A DNA stretch of 64,000 nucleotides. Source: Acidovorax sp. KKS102. Lineage in GTDB: Bacteria > Pseudomonadota > Gammaproteobacteria > Burkholderiales > Burkholderiaceae_C. Below are positions 7,190 to 16,322 of the stretch, piece after piece. The translations under genes were made by a program, and so were the position numbers. Positions within the stretch are counted from its first letter, which is position 1. Every line of letters begins with the position of its first letter. The notes under the pieces are model-generated. The model saw nothing but the letters and a program-made list of their open reading frames with translations, searched no databases and was not told the DNA's origin. The stretch lies in assembly GCF_000302535.1 (NCBI RefSeq), contig NC_018708.1:806001-870000 (forward strand), written 5' to 3'.

Positions 7190-8929
7190 ATGAGCAAGGA
7201 AGAATCCACCCCCGGCGGCCTGCTATCGAAGGTGGTGCGGTTCGTGAAGAATCCGACCGTCAACTGGACGGAGCTGGATTCCCTTCAGGACGACCGGGAG
7301 AGCCAGTACAGCAAGCAGATGCTCAAGGAGATGATCGAGCGCAAGCGCCGCAACGACTTTGTGCGGCGCCGCGAATTCGATCAGCTGCGCAAGCTGCGCC
7401 AGCGCGAGGTCTTGCACGGCCAGCGGGTGGAAGACGCTGCAGGGCGGCCCTCGTTCTTCCAGAGCAGCATGGCGTCGCCCGACGAGCGGGCCGTCACGCT
7501 CAAGAAGATCGACGAGATCGAAGCGCAGATGTCCCAGCAGTGGTGGAAGAGCAAGCAGGGCGCCGACGCCCCCACCCAGCCGGGGGTGATGCCTGATTCC
7601 AGCACCGAGGCGTCTTCGGAAGAACAGGCCCGGGCCTACGCACCCACGGTGCCCGGCAGCTTATCCGCCCCGCTGGATACCAAACCCGCCGTACAGCCCC
7701 TGTTCGCCGATGACAGCATGGCCATTGGCCGTTTTGGTGGCACGGACGCCACCATGCGGCCCGGCACCACCCCAACCGTCGAAGCATCCTTCAGCCCTGC
7801 GGCTCCCACGGCTGCGCCCGCGCCCGCATTCGAACCGGAGGAATTCGTGCACGAACCCGATCTTGAAGAAGCCGCCATCCGGTTTGCCAATGGTGACCAC
7901 GCAGGGGCCGAGTCTGGTCTGCTGGAGGTGCTGGCCCAGCACCAGCAGGACGATCCAGCGCAGCAGCTGGAAATCTGGATGACGCTGTTTGACCTGTATC
8001 GGGCCACCGGGCAGCACGACCGTTTTGACACCCTGGCCATCGACTTTGCCGCGCAGTACGGCCGTTCTGCGCCGCTGTGGTTCTCCATGCCGGCGCAGCT
8101 GGGTCTGGCCGCAGAGGCCGCACCCGCCGCCGAGCCCGCCGTCGCCATGCGCCGCGATTTCAGCTGGAACGCACCACCCACCGTCGCCGTCTCTTCGGTG
8201 GCGGCCCTGCAGGCCTCGCTGGCGCGTGCCGCCTCGCCCTGGACCTTGTCTTGGTCGCGCCTCACCTCCATTGACGAGGCTGCGGTGCCCCTGCTGGCCG
8301 ACCAGTTCAGCCAGTGGGCCGACCGTGAAGGGCAGATCGTGTTTTCGGGTGTGGAAAAGCTCCATGCCCTGCTGGATGCCAAGACCCAGTCGGGCGATCG
8401 CTCCAACAGCCCCGAGTGGTGGCGCCTGCGCATGGCCGCCATGCGCCTCATGGGCAAGCCCGACGAATTTGAACTGGTGGCCCTCGATTACTGCGTGACC
8501 TACGAGGTCTCGCCGCCGTCCTGGGTGTCGCCGCGCTGCGGATACTCGGACAACGAAGGGGTTTCGTCTGGTTCCGCCCCGCTGGCGGCGGACAGCGACT
8601 TCATGGCCTCCGACCTGGGCGAGCTGTCGGCCCCGGCCCCGCTGGATGCGGGCCCGGTGGCAGAGCTCAAGGGCCAAATCGATGGCGATGCCACGCCCCT
8701 CTTGCAGCCGTTCGAGGCGCACTTCAAGCCCGGCGTGCCGCTGACCATAGCCTGCGACAAGCTGATCCGGGTGGACTTCGCGGCCGCAGGCTCCGTGCTC
8801 AACTGGGCCGCCGAGCAACAAGGCCACGGCCATGTGATCCAGTTCCACAACCTGCAGCGGCTGGTGGCAATCTTCTTCAACGTGATCGGCATCAACGAGC
8901 ACGCCTGGGTGGTTCCCCGCAAAAACTGA
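7190..8929 (+). CDS. Large hypothetical protein with TPR/FimV-like and STAS-like regions
   Basis: A 579-residue protein of unknown function; no signal peptide or membrane span is visible. Residues 1-90 are charged and helical (KEMIERKRRNDFVRRREFDQLRKL). Residues about 110-220 are Pro/Ala-rich. Residues about 225-285 look like a tetratricopeptide pair (EEAAIRFANGDHAGAESGLLEVLAQH... LFDLYRATGQHDRFDTLAIDFA) as in FimV C-termini. Two later blocks (about 340-400 and 500-579) resemble STAS/MlaB-type folds, e.g. LSWSRLTSIDEAAVPLLADQF and VDFAAAGSVLNWAAEQQ. It sits between dksA and hslV, ATG 47 bases after dksA. Function is not assigned; a scaffold or anti-sigma-antagonist-like role is only a guess. 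Confidence 0.7.
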   Translation: MSKEESTPGGLLSKVVRFVKNPTVNWTELDSLQDDRESQYSKQMLKEMIERKRRNDFVRRREFDQLRKLRQREVLHGQRVEDAAGRPSFFQSSMASPDERAVTLKKIDEIEAQMSQQWWKSKQGADAPTQPGVMPDSSTEASSEEQARAYAPTVPGSLSAPLDTKPAVQPLFADDSMAIGRFGGTDATMRPGTTPTVEASFSPAAPTAAPAPAFEPEEFVHEPDLEEAAIRFANGDHAGAESGLLEVLAQHQQDDPAQQLEIWMTLFDLYRATGQHDRFDTLAIDFAAQYGRSAPLWFSMPAQLGLAAEAAPAAEPAVAMRRDFSWNAPPTVAVSSVAALQASLARAASPWTLSWSRLTSIDEAAVPLLADQFSQWADREGQIVFSGVEKLHALLDAKTQSGDRSNSPEWWRLRMAAMRLMGKPDEFELVALDYCVTYEVSPPSWVSPRCGYSDNEGVSSGSAPLAADSDFMASDLGELSAPAPLDAGPVAELKGQIDGDATPLLQPFEAHFKPGVPLTIACDKLIRVDFAAAGSVLNWAAEQQGHGHVIQFHNLQRLVAIFFNVIGINEHAWVVPRKN

Positions 8930-9094
8930 GGCGAGTCGGCGCTGCCACGGGGGACTCGGCGGCTCTTTCTTTTCCTTGCAGCCTGCGGTTTCGGGGGAGC
9001 CGCCTTCTGCTGCGCGCGTGAGGGGGCTTTCTGCCCATCTTCCCGCTGGGTGGCTGGCTTGCAAATTGGGTCACCGCCCCCATCTGCCGCAGCT

Positions 9095-9661
9095 ATGGAC
9101 TCATTACAAGACAACCACCCGGTGTTCCACGGCACCACCATCCTCAGCGTGCGCCGCCAGACGCCTTCCGGCATCCAGGTCGCCATCGGGGGCGACGGGC
9201 AGGTGACGCTGGGCAACATCGTGGTCAAGGGCACGGCGCGCAAGGTGCGCAAGCTCTACCACGGCAAGGTGCTGGCGGGTTTCGCCGGGGCCACGGCCGA
9301 TGCCTTCACGCTGTTCGAGCGGTTCGAGGCCAAGCTGGAAAAGCACCAGGGCCACCTGACGCGCGCGGCCATCGAACTCACCAAAGACTGGCGCACCGAC
9401 CGCGTGCTGCGCCGCCTCGAAGCCATGCTCGCGGTGGCCGACGCCAGCGCGTCGCTCATCATCACTGGCAATGGCGACGTGCTGGAGCCCGAGCAAGGCA
9501 TCGTGGCGATCGGCTCCGGGGGCGCCTATGCGCACTCGGCGGCCAAGGCGCTGCTGGTGAACACAGAGTTGTCCGCCGAAGAGATCGTGAAGAAGTCGCT
9601 CGAAATCGCGGGCGAACTCTGCATCTACACCAACATGAACCACACCATCGAGACGCTCTGA
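9095..9661 (+). CDS. hslV: ATP-dependent protease HslV (ClpQ) peptidase subunit
   Basis: A 188-residue threonine peptidase that forms two hexameric rings capped by HslU. The mature N-terminal nucleophile is the Thr after Gly in [11 protein letters not shown], so a short propeptide of about 12 residues must be removed, as in other betaproteobacterial Hsl[27 protein letters not shown] and [13 protein letters not shown] are family motifs. I chose ATG 9095; the frame is open to an ATG at 9050 that would add 15 non-conserved residues. hslU follows after 132 bases. The 165-base stretch upstream (8930-9094) is GC-rich with no clear promoter. Confidence 0.95.
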   Translation: MDSLQDNHPVFHGTTILSVRRQTPSGIQVAIGGDGQVTLGNIVVKGTARKVRKLYHGKVLAGFAGATADAFTLFERFEAKLEKHQGHLTRAAIELTKDWRTDRVLRRLEAMLAVADASASLIITGNGDVLEPEQGIVAIGSGGAYAHSAAKALLVNTELSAEEIVKKSLEIAGELCIYTNMNHTIETL

Positions 9662-9720
9662 GCGTACGGCGGTAGAACCGGCCCCACGTTGGCCGCACGG
9701 TCAGCCCCTGACGGGCTGAT

Positions 9721-9778
9721 TGCTCTGTTATTTATAGCTGCCAGCGCATGATCCACTAGCGCTACAGCCCCATTTGAT
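9721..9778 (+). repeat. 58-bp dispersed palindromic repeat, copy B (between hslV and hslU)
   Basis: This is the reference copy. The arms GCTGCCAGCGC and GCGCTACAGC (9738-9768) can form a hairpin with loop ATGATCCACTA. It ends 15 bases before the hslU ATG, so the hairpin lies just upstream of the hslU ribosome-binding site (AGGAAG). Confidence 0.8.
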
Positions 9779-9793
9779 ACCAGGAAGACCTGT

Positions 9794-11119
9794 ATGTCGT
9801 CCATGACCCCCCAGGAAATCGTCTCCGAGTTGGACAACCACATCGTGGGCCAGGCCAGCGCCAAGCGCGCCGTGGCCATCGCCCTGCGCAACCGCTGGCG
9901 CCGCCAGCAGGTGGAAGGCAGCCTGCGCCAGGAGATCACGCCCAAGAACATCCTGATGATCGGCCCCACCGGCGTGGGCAAGACGGAGATCGCGCGTCGC
10001 CTGGCCAAGCTGGCCGATGCGCCCTTCATCAAGGTCGAGGCCACCAAGTTCACCGAGGTGGGCTACGTCGGCAAGGATGTGGATTCGATCATCCGCGACC
10101 TGGCCGAGATGGCCGTCAAGCAGACGCGCGAGGCCGAGATGAAGAAGGTGCGCACCCGCGCCGAAGATGCGGCCGAGGAGCGCATTCTGGACGTGCTGAT
10201 CCCCCCGGCCCGCGCCGCAGCAGGCAGCGAGCCCGCCGCTGACAACACCGCCCGCCAGGTCTTTCGCAAGAAGTTGCGCGAAGGCAGTCTGGACGACAAG
10301 GAGATCGAGATCGACGTGGCCGAAGGCCGCCCCCAGCTCGAAATCATGGGCCCCCAGGGCATGGAGGAAATGACCGAGCAGCTGCGCGGCATGTTCAGTC
10401 AGCTGGGGCGGGACAAGCGCAAGACCCGCAAGCTCAAGATCGCGGAAGCCTTGAAGCTCATCACCGACGAAGAGGCGGCCAAGCTGGTCAACGAAGAGGA
10501 GATCAAGACCCGCGCCGTGCAGAACGCCGAGCAGAACGGCATCGTCTTCATCGACGAGATCGACAAGGTGGCCGCGCGCCAGGAAAGCAGTGGTGCGGAC
10601 GTGTCGCGCCAGGGCGTCCAGCGCGACCTGCTGCCGCTGGTGGAGGGCACCACGGTGTCCACCAAGTACGGCATGATCAAGACGGACCACATTCTGTTTA
10701 TCGCGTCGGGCGCCTTCCACCTGTCCAAGCCCAGCGACCTGATTCCGGAACTGCAGGGGCGTTTCCCGATCCGGGTGGAGCTGGAGTCGCTGTCGGTCAA
10801 GGACTTCGAGGCCATCCTCACGCAGACCCATGCATCGCTGGTCAAGCAGTACCAGGCCTTGCTGGCCACGGAAGGCGTGACGTTGGAGTTTGCCCCCGAG
10901 GGCATCACACGCCTGGCGCACATCGCCTTCGAGGTGAACGAACGCACCGAGAACATCGGTGCGCGCCGCCTGTCCACGGTGATGGAGCGCCTGCTGGACG
11001 AAGTGAGTTTTGACGCCACCCGCCTGTCCGGCCAGACCATCACCATCGACGCCGCCTACGTCGATGCGCGCCTGCAGACCCTGAGCCAGGACGAGGACCT
11101 GTCGCGCTACATCCTGTGA
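9794..11119 (+). CDS. hslU: ATP-dependent protease ATPase subunit HslU (ClpY)
   Basis: A 441-residue AAA+ unfoldase that feeds substrates into HslV. Walker A is GPTGVGKTE (57-65). The GYVGKDV pore loop (GYVG) follows at about residue 90. Walker B is GIVFIDEID, and sensor and arginine-finger regions follow. The intermediate (I) domain between the two Walker motifs is present. The C-terminus ends in DLSRYIL, the tail that docks into HslV. The length matches E. coli (443). It is separated from hslV by a palindromic repeat and lies upstream of the dcw cluster. Confidence 0.97.
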   Translation: MSSMTPQEIVSELDNHIVGQASAKRAVAIALRNRWRRQQVEGSLRQEITPKNILMIGPTGVGKTEIARRLAKLADAPFIKVEATKFTEVGYVGKDVDSIIRDLAEMAVKQTREAEMKKVRTRAEDAAEERILDVLIPPARAAAGSEPAADNTARQVFRKKLREGSLDDKEIEIDVAEGRPQLEIMGPQGMEEMTEQLRGMFSQLGRDKRKTRKLKIAEALKLITDEEAAKLVNEEEIKTRAVQNAEQNGIVFIDEIDKVAARQESSGADVSRQGVQRDLLPLVEGTTVSTKYGMIKTDHILFIASGAFHLSKPSDLIPELQGRFPIRVELESLSVKDFEAILTQTHASLVKQYQALLATEGVTLEFAPEGITRLAHIAFEVNERTENIGARRLSTVMERLLDEVSFDATRLSGQTITIDAAYVDARLQTLSQDEDLSRYIL

Positions 11120-11136
11120 CCACTCGGTCAAGCCTT

Positions 11137-11161
11137 GAGAGGTCACTTTCATAGGCCTCTC
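11137..11161 (+). terminator. Probable terminator after hslU
   Basis: GAGAGG and CCTCTC form a 6-bp stem 18 bases after the hslU stop; a T-rich stretch (CTTCTTTTT) follows about 10 bases later. The geometry is imperfect, so confidence is moderate. Confidence 0.4.
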
Positions 11162-11175
11162 TAAGTACTTCTTTT

Positions 11176-11226
11176 TCAACGACTTTTGGCGTTTTGGTGG
11201 CTGAAAAAACGTATCTAAGTCGTTGA
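11176..11226. repeat. Perfect 10-bp inverted repeat upstream of mraZ
   Basis: TCAACGACTT (11176-11185) and AAGTCGTTGA (11217-11226) are exact reverse complements 31 bases apart, in the AT-rich spacer between hslU and the mra promoter. It could be an RNA stem or a paired protein-binding site; no family match is claimed. Confidence 0.5.
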
Positions 11227-11256
11227 TTTCATTGAAAAGTTTGTGGGACACCCCCC

Positions 11257-11284
11257 TTGTTCGGTGTGCTTTTCCTGCTACAGT
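11257..11284 (+). promoter_or_regulatory. Promoter of the dcw cluster (Pmra)
   Basis: TTGTTC (11257-11262) and TACAGT (11279-11284) have a 16-base spacer. The predicted start near 11291 leaves an ~80-base leader before mraZ. The -10 box overlaps the first of the AGTG repeats, so a bound repressor would occlude RNA polymerase. Confidence 0.6.
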
Positions 11285-11316
11285 GCAAAAAAGTGCAATT
11301 AAGTGGTGAAAAGTGC
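11281..11316 (+). promoter_or_regulatory. MraZ operator: four AGTG repeats at 10-bp phase
   Basis: AGTG occurs at 11282, 11292, 11302 and 11312, exactly one helical turn apart. The context is A-AGTG-C/G for the last three. Published MraZ sites are short direct repeats with 10-bp periodicity (TGGGN in E. coli, AAAGTG in Mollicutes), so this array directly before mraZ is very likely its autoregulatory operator. Confidence 0.7.
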
Positions 11317-11321
11317 CCTCA

Positions 11322-11339
11322 AGGTCCCCTTCGGGACCT
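11322..11339 (+). other. Leader hairpin upstream of mraZ
   Basis: AGGTCCC-CTTC-GGGACCT is a perfect 7-bp stem-loop in the mraZ 5' leader, 33 bases before the GTG start. There is no T-run, so it is more likely an mRNA structural element than a terminator. Confidence 0.45.
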
Positions 11340-11371
11340 CCGAGGCGCAAAACCGAACTGGGAATCTGTCC

Positions 11372-11800
11372 GTGTTTCAAGGTGCCTCGTCGCTGAGTCT
11401 CGATGCGAAGGGTCGGCTGTCTGTGCCGACCCGGCATCGTGACGTCCTAGCGGCCACGGCATCGGGCCAGCTCACCATCACCAAGCACCCGCACGGCTGC
11501 CTCATGGTCTTTCCCCGTCCTGAATGGGAGAAGTTCCGCGAGCGTATCGCCCAGCTGCCCATGTCCGCCCAATGGTGGAAGCGCATCTTTCTGGGCAACG
11601 CCATGGATGTGGACATGGACGCCACGGGCCGTGTGCTGATCTCCCCCGAGCTGCGCGAAGCCGCCGGTATTTCTAAAGACACCATGCTGCTGGGCATGGG
11701 CAACCATTTCGAGCTCTGGGACAAGGCCACCTACGACGAGCAGGAGGCCAAGGCCATGCAGGGCGAGATGCCGGATGTCTTCAAGGACTTTTCCTTCTGA
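11372..11800 (+). CDS. mraZ: Transcriptional regulator MraZ
   Basis: A 142-residue AbrB-like DNA-binding protein that forms rings and represses its own dcw operon. The start is GTG 11372 behind GGGAATCT, giving [20 protein letters not shown], the conserved N-terminus; the frame is open further upstream to 11303 but that extension is not conserved. The two MraZ repeats are seen: [14 protein letters not shown] and [14 protein letters not shown]. It is first gene of the cluster, with rsmH 8 bases after its stop. Four phased AGTG repeats upstream are the likely binding site. Confidence 0.95.
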   Translation: MFQGASSLSLDAKGRLSVPTRHRDVLAATASGQLTITKHPHGCLMVFPRPEWEKFRERIAQLPMSAQWWKRIFLGNAMDVDMDATGRVLISPELREAAGISKDTMLLGMGNHFELWDKATYDEQEAKAMQGEMPDVFKDFSF

Positions 11801-11808
11801 GGCGCGCT

Positions 11809-12735
11809 GTGACATCTCCCTTGCAACACACCACCGTCCTGCTGAATGAGGCTGTGGACTCTCTCTTGGGCGGCGCAGGCCCGGAGCCTTCCGGCACCTG
11901 GGTCGATGCGACCTTCGGGCGCGGCGGTCACTCCCGCCTCATCCTGCTCCGGCTGGGCCCCCAGGGGCGCTTGGTGGCCTTTGATAAGGACCCCGAGGCC
12001 ATCGCCGAAGCAACGCGCATCACCGATGCGCGTTTTTCCATTCGGCACGAAGGTTTTCGCCATCTGGCCGACCTGCCGCCTGCCAGCGCTGCGGGCGTGC
12101 TGATGGACCTGGGTGTGAGCTCGCCCCAGATCGACAGCCCCGAGCGGGGCTTCAGTTTCCGTTTTGACGGTCCGCTGGACATGCGCATGGACACCACGCG
12201 CGGCGAAAGCGTGGCCGATTGGTTGGCCACGGCCGAAGTCGGTCAGATTGCGGAGGTGATACGTGACTACGGTGAAGAACGGTTTGCTGGCCCCATTGCA
12301 AAGGCGATTGTTGCTCGGCGCGAAGAACGGGGTCCTCTTGCAACCACCGCAGAACTGGCCGACCTCGTGGCTGGCGCGGTCAAAACCCGCGAGCCGGGCC
12401 AGAACCCTGCAACGCGCACATTTCAAGCTCTTCGGATTTTCATCAACGCCGAGCTTGAAGAGTTGCAACAGGCGCTAGAGGCCAGCCTCTCGGTGCTGCA
12501 GCCCGGCGGGCGGCTGGTGGTCATCAGCTTCCACTCGCTCGAAGACCGTATCGTCAAACAATTCATCGCGAAACACTCCAAGGAGGTCTACGACCGCCGC
12601 GCACCGTTTGCCGCGCCGCAGGCCATGAGGCTCATCGCGCTCGACCGCATCAAGCCCAGTGCGGCCGAGGTCGAGTCCAATCCCCGCTCGCGCAGCGCCA
12701 TCATGCGCGTGGCCGAGCGCACGGCAGTCGCCTGA
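11809..12735 (+). CDS. rsmH: 16S rRNA (cytosine(1402)-N4)-methyltransferase RsmH
   Basis: A 308-residue SAM-dependent enzyme that N4-methylates C1402 in the ribosomal P site; also called MraW. The start is GTG 11809. Motifs are [24 protein letters not shown] (SAM site), [21 protein letters not shown] and [13 protein letters not shown]. The end is followed by ftsL one base after the stop, so translation is probably coupled. Confidence 0.97.
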   Translation: MTSPLQHTTVLLNEAVDSLLGGAGPEPSGTWVDATFGRGGHSRLILLRLGPQGRLVAFDKDPEAIAEATRITDARFSIRHEGFRHLADLPPASAAGVLMDLGVSSPQIDSPERGFSFRFDGPLDMRMDTTRGESVADWLATAEVGQIAEVIRDYGEERFAGPIAKAIVARREERGPLATTAELADLVAGAVKTREPGQNPATRTFQALRIFINAELEELQQALEASLSVLQPGGRLVVISFHSLEDRIVKQFIAKHSKEVYDRRAPFAAPQAMRLIALDRIKPSAAEVESNPRSRSAIMRVAERTAVA

Positions 12736-12736
12736 C

Positions 12737-13066
12737 ATGACGCGGCTGAACGTGGTCCTTTTGCTGGCGGTGCTTGCCAGCGCGATCTACCTGGTGCACA
12801 CCCAGTACGAATCGCGCCGCCTGTTCACCGAGCTGGACCGCGCGGTGGCCGAGGCGCGCCGTCTGGAGACGGAGCACCAGCGCCTGCAGGTGGAAAAGCG
12901 CGCCCAGGCCACGCCGCTGCGGGTGGAAAGGATCGCGCGTGCGCAGCTGAACATGCGCACGGCCACGCCGGCCATCACGCAGTACGTGTCTGACCCACAG
13001 GGTGTCGCAACTGCCAATGCAGCAGCGGCAGCCGCCGCTTCGCAACCTGCGGGGGCGCAGCCATGA
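12737..13066 (+). CDS. ftsL: Cell division protein FtsL
   Basis: A 109-residue bitopic divisome protein that forms a complex with FtsB and FtsQ and activates FtsWI. The N-terminal membrane helix is at about 4-21 (LNVVLLLAVLASAIYLVHTQ), followed by a leucine-zipper-like coiled coil (RRLFTELDRAVAEARRLETE). The Ala-rich tail is unusual but common in this group. It starts one base after rsmH and its last four bases overlap the ftsI start (ATGA). Confidence 0.92.
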   Translation: MTRLNVVLLLAVLASAIYLVHTQYESRRLFTELDRAVAEARRLETEHQRLQVEKRAQATPLRVERIARAQLNMRTATPAITQYVSDPQGVATANAAAAAAASQPAGAQP

Positions 13067-14808
13067 GTCGCAGCGTGCTTTACACGTCCAGCCCCTTGCT
13101 GGCCAGCAAGACACCGGTCTGGCGCAGCAAGTTCATCGTGGCGGTGATTGCGCTCGGCTTTCTGGGGCTGGCTGGACGGGCGGCGTATGTGCAGGTGTTT
13201 GGCAACGCGTTCTTCCAGCGCCAGGGTGAGGTGCGGTTTGCGCGTACGCTGGAGCTGCCTGCCAACCGCGGCAAGATCGTGGACCGCAACGGTCTGATCC
13301 TCGCATCCAGCGTGCCGGCTGCGAGCATCTGGGCCATTCCCGAAGACGTGGACCAGGACAAGCCTGAGGTCCGCGCCAAGCTCAAGCAGCTGGCCAAGCT
13401 GCTGGACATGCCGCAGGCCGATCTGCTGAAGAAGTTGGCGGACGAGGACAAGACCTTTGTCTGGATCAAGCGCCAGCTCGACTGGGATGTGGGCCAGCAG
13501 ATTGCAGCCCTGGACATCAAGGGCATCTACCAGCGCAAGGAATACAAGCGCCAGTACCCCGAAGGCGAGGCCGCTGCGCACGTGGTGGGCTTCACCAATG
13601 TGGAAGACCACGGCCAGGAGGGCATGGAACTGGCGTTCGACAAGGAGCTGGCGGGCAAGCCCGGTTCGCGCCGCGTAATCAAGGACCGCCTGGGTCGCGT
13701 GGTGGAAAGCGTGGGCGAAACCGTGCCCCCGGTCGACGGCAAGGACATGCAGCTGTCCATCGACAGCAAGGTGCAGTTCTTTGCGTACCAGAAGCTGCGC
13801 GACCAGGTGGCCGCGCACAAGGCCAAGGCGGGCAGCGTCGTGGTGCTCGATGCCCACACCGGCGAGCTGCTGGCGCTAGCCAACTACCCCAGTTACGTGC
13901 CCGACAAGCGCCAGAACCTCACCGGCGAGCAGCTGCGCAACCGCGCGCTCACCGACGTGTTCGAGCCCGGCTCCACCATGAAGCCGTTCACCATCGGCCT
14001 CGCGCTGGAGACGGGCCGCGTGCGCCCCGAGACCATCGTGGACACCAACCCCGGGCGCATCACCATCACCGGCTCCACGATCTCGGACACGCACAACTAC
14101 GGCGTGCTCACGGTGGAAGGCGTGATCCAGAAGTCCAGCAATGTGGGCACCACCAAGCTGGCCATGCAGATGCCCGCGCGTGAAATGTGGGAGACCTTCT
14201 CGGCGGCCGGTTTTGGCCAGAAGCCGCAACTGCACTTCCCGGGTGTGGTGACGGGCCGCCTGCGCCCTTACAAGAGCTGGCGTCCCGTGGAGCAGGCCAC
14301 CATGTCCTACGGCTACGGCCTCTCGGCCAGCCTGTTCCAGATGGCGCGGTCGTACACCGTGTTTGCCAATGGCGGCCGGGTCATTCCCGCCACCATGCTC
14401 AAGACCAGCGAACCCGCCGTGGGCGTGCCCGTGTTTTCCGAACGCACGGCCGACCAGGTGCGCAAGATGCTCCAGATGGCCGCAGGCCCCGGCGGCACGG
14501 GCCAGAAGGCGCAGACCGTGGGCTACTCGGTGGGCGGCAAGTCGGGCACCGCGCGCAAGCAGGTGGGCAAGAACTACGCCTCGGGCAAGTACCGCGCTTG
14601 GTTTACCGGCATGGCGCCCATCGACAAGCCCCGCATCATCGTGGCCGTGATGATCGACGAGCCCAGCAATGGCGTGTTCTACGGCGGCGCCGTGGCCGCA
14701 CCGGTGTTCAGTGAGGTGGTGCAGCAAACCCTGCGCATGATGGGCGTGCAGCCTGACATGGCGGTCAAGCCGCAGATCGTGGCCAATGCGGTGGAGGAGT
14801 CGCTGTGA
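13063..14808 (+). CDS. ftsI: Peptidoglycan D,D-transpeptidase FtsI (PBP3)
   Basis: A 581-residue class B penicillin-binding protein that cross-links septal peptidoglycan with FtsW. One membrane anchor lies at about 24-40. The pedestal domain begins with RTLELPANRGKIVDRNG. The transpeptidase motifs are STMK (Ser304, Lys307), SSN (358-360) and KSGTA (493-497). The length matches E. coli FtsI (588). The start overlaps ftsL by four bases and the stop overlaps the murE start, so it is tightly embedded in the operon. Confidence 0.97.
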   Translation: MSRSVLYTSSPLLASKTPVWRSKFIVAVIALGFLGLAGRAAYVQVFGNAFFQRQGEVRFARTLELPANRGKIVDRNGLILASSVPAASIWAIPEDVDQDKPEVRAKLKQLAKLLDMPQADLLKKLADEDKTFVWIKRQLDWDVGQQIAALDIKGIYQRKEYKRQYPEGEAAAHVVGFTNVEDHGQEGMELAFDKELAGKPGSRRVIKDRLGRVVESVGETVPPVDGKDMQLSIDSKVQFFAYQKLRDQVAAHKAKAGSVVVLDAHTGELLALANYPSYVPDKRQNLTGEQLRNRALTDVFEPGSTMKPFTIGLALETGRVRPETIVDTNPGRITITGSTISDTHNYGVLTVEGVIQKSSNVGTTKLAMQMPAREMWETFSAAGFGQKPQLHFPGVVTGRLRPYKSWRPVEQATMSYGYGLSASLFQMARSYTVFANGGRVIPATMLKTSEPAVGVPVFSERTADQVRKMLQMAAGPGGTGQKAQTVGYSVGGKSGTARKQVGKNYASGKYRAWFTGMAPIDKPRIIVAVMIDEPSNGVFYGGAVAAPVFSEVVQQTLRMMGVQPDMAVKPQIVANAVEESL

Positions 14809-16322
14809 TGCCAGCGCCGCTCCACACCCTGCAGACCGCTGGCGAGGCCGTGCAATGGCTGCGCACGCGCGTCACCGGCACCTTGCACACCGACAGCCGC
14901 CAGATCACGCCTGGCGACGGCTTCATTGCCTGGCCCGGTGCCGCTACCGATGGCCGCGCGCATGTGGCCGACGCCATGGTGCGCGGCGCCACGGCCTGCC
15001 TGGTCGAACAGGCGGGCGTCGAGGCTTTTGCCTTCGAGGGCGACCACATGGCCGCGCTGCCAGGCCTCAAGGCCGCCACAGGGCCCATCGCCGCTGAATG
15101 GTTTGCACAACCCACGCAGCAGCTGAAGGTGCTGGCCGTGACCGGAACCAACGGCAAGACCAGCACGGCCTGGTGGCTGGCGGGCGTGCTGAATGTGCTA
15201 TCGAATGAGGAGCATTCGGGGCAAGACCTATGTGCGCTGGTGGGTACTTTGGGCATGGGGGTGCCCCCCGCGCTGGCCTCCACCGGCATGACCACGCCCG
15301 ACCCGGTGCGACTGCAGCGCGCGTTTGCCCAGTTTGTGGCGCAGGGCTTCGGTGCCTGTGCCATCGAGGCCTCGTCGATTGGACTGGCCGAGGCCCGGCT
15401 CGACGGCACGCAGATCCACACCGCCATCTTCACCAACTTCACGCAGGACCACCTGGACTACCACGGCAGCATGGCCGATTACTGGCTGGCCAAGCGCGCC
15501 CTGTTCGACTGGCCCGGTCTGCAGGCCGCCATCATCAATGTGGACGACCCCGCAGGCGCCCAGCTGCATGGAGAGCTGAAAGGCAGTGCGCTGGATCTGT
15601 GGAGCGTCTCGGCCCAGGCACCTGCGCGTCTGACGGCACAAGACACCACCCTGGGTGACCAGGGCCTGCGCTTCACGGTGGTGGAGGGCAATGACCGTCA
15701 TCTGCTGCAAACCCGTGTGATCGGCCAGTACAACGTGCTCAACTTGCTGGGCGTGCTGGCCACGCTGCGCAGCCTGGGCGTACCGCTGGACCGCGCCGTG
15801 CGCGCCTGCGCCAGTCTGCAGCCCGTGCCGGGCCGCATGCAGCGGCTGGTGTCTGCAGGACAACCCCTGGTGGCCGTGGACTACGCCCACACCCCCGATG
15901 CTTTGGACAAGGCCCTGCAAGCCCTGCGTCCCCTGGCGGCCGAGCGTGGCGGGCGCCTCTGGTGCGTGTTCGGTTGCGGCGGCGATCGCGACGCGGGCAA
16001 GCGCCCGCTGATGGGGGCGGTGGCCCAGCAGCAGGCCGACCAGGTGCTGGTGACCAGTGACAACCCCCGCAGCGAAGACCCGGCCGCCATCCTGCACCAG
16101 ATCCTGCAGGGCACGATTGCCGGTGGCACTGTGCGAGCCGAGCCCGACCGTGCCGTCGCCATCGCCCAGGCCGTGGCCGAAGCTGCGCCCGCCGATGTGG
16201 TGCTGATTGCCGGTAAGGGCCACGAAGACACCCAGGAGACGGCAGGCGTGCGCGTGCCGTTTTCCGACATGGCCCACGCGCAGGCTGCGCTGCAGGCCCG
16301 AGGAGCCCACACATGGGCATGA
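14808..16322 (+). CDS. murE: UDP-MurNAc-L-Ala-D-Glu ligase adding the third stem residue, MurE
   Basis: A 504-residue ATP-dependent Mur ligase; in Gram-negatives it adds meso-diaminopimelate. The ATP site is VTGTNGKTST; HTDSRQITPGDGF marks the UDP-binding N-domain; YAHTPDALDKAL and VFGCGGDRDAGKRP mark the C-terminal domain. The DAP-selective motif appears as TSDNPRSEDP (DNPR). I chose ATG 14808, 10 bases after GGAGG; GTG 14805 is possible. The stretch NVLSNEEHSGQDL after the P-loop helix is longer than in typical MurE and coincides with a degenerate repeat copy. It overlaps murF by 10 bases. Confidence 0.96.
   Translation: MPAPLHTLQTAGEAVQWLRTRVTGTLHTDSRQITPGDGFIAWPGAATDGRAHVADAMVRGATACLVEQAGVEAFAFEGDHMAALPGLKAATGPIAAEWFAQPTQQLKVLAVTGTNGKTSTAWWLAGVLNVLSNEEHSGQDLCALVGTLGMGVPPALASTGMTTPDPVRLQRAFAQFVAQGFGACAIEASSIGLAEARLDGTQIHTAIFTNFTQDHLDYHGSMADYWLAKRALFDWPGLQAAIINVDDPAGAQLHGELKGSALDLWSVSAQAPARLTAQDTTLGDQGLRFTVVEGNDRHLLQTRVIGQYNVLNLLGVLATLRSLGVPLDRAVRACASLQPVPGRMQRLVSAGQPLVAVDYAHTPDALDKALQALRPLAAERGGRLWCVFGCGGDRDAGKRPLMGAVAQQQADQVLVTSDNPRSEDPAAILHQILQGTIAGGTVRAEPDRAVAIAQAVAEAAPADVVLIAGKGHEDTQETAGVRVPFSDMAHAQAALQARGAHTWA
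15196..15240 (+). repeat. Degenerate copy K of the dispersed repeat (inside murE)
   Basis: TGCTATCG, then a GAGGAGC core and a closing TGTGCGCTGG keep the spacing of the repeat family, but the middle is diverged. It codes for a loop that typical MurE proteins lack. Weakest of the accepted copies. Confidence 0.35.
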
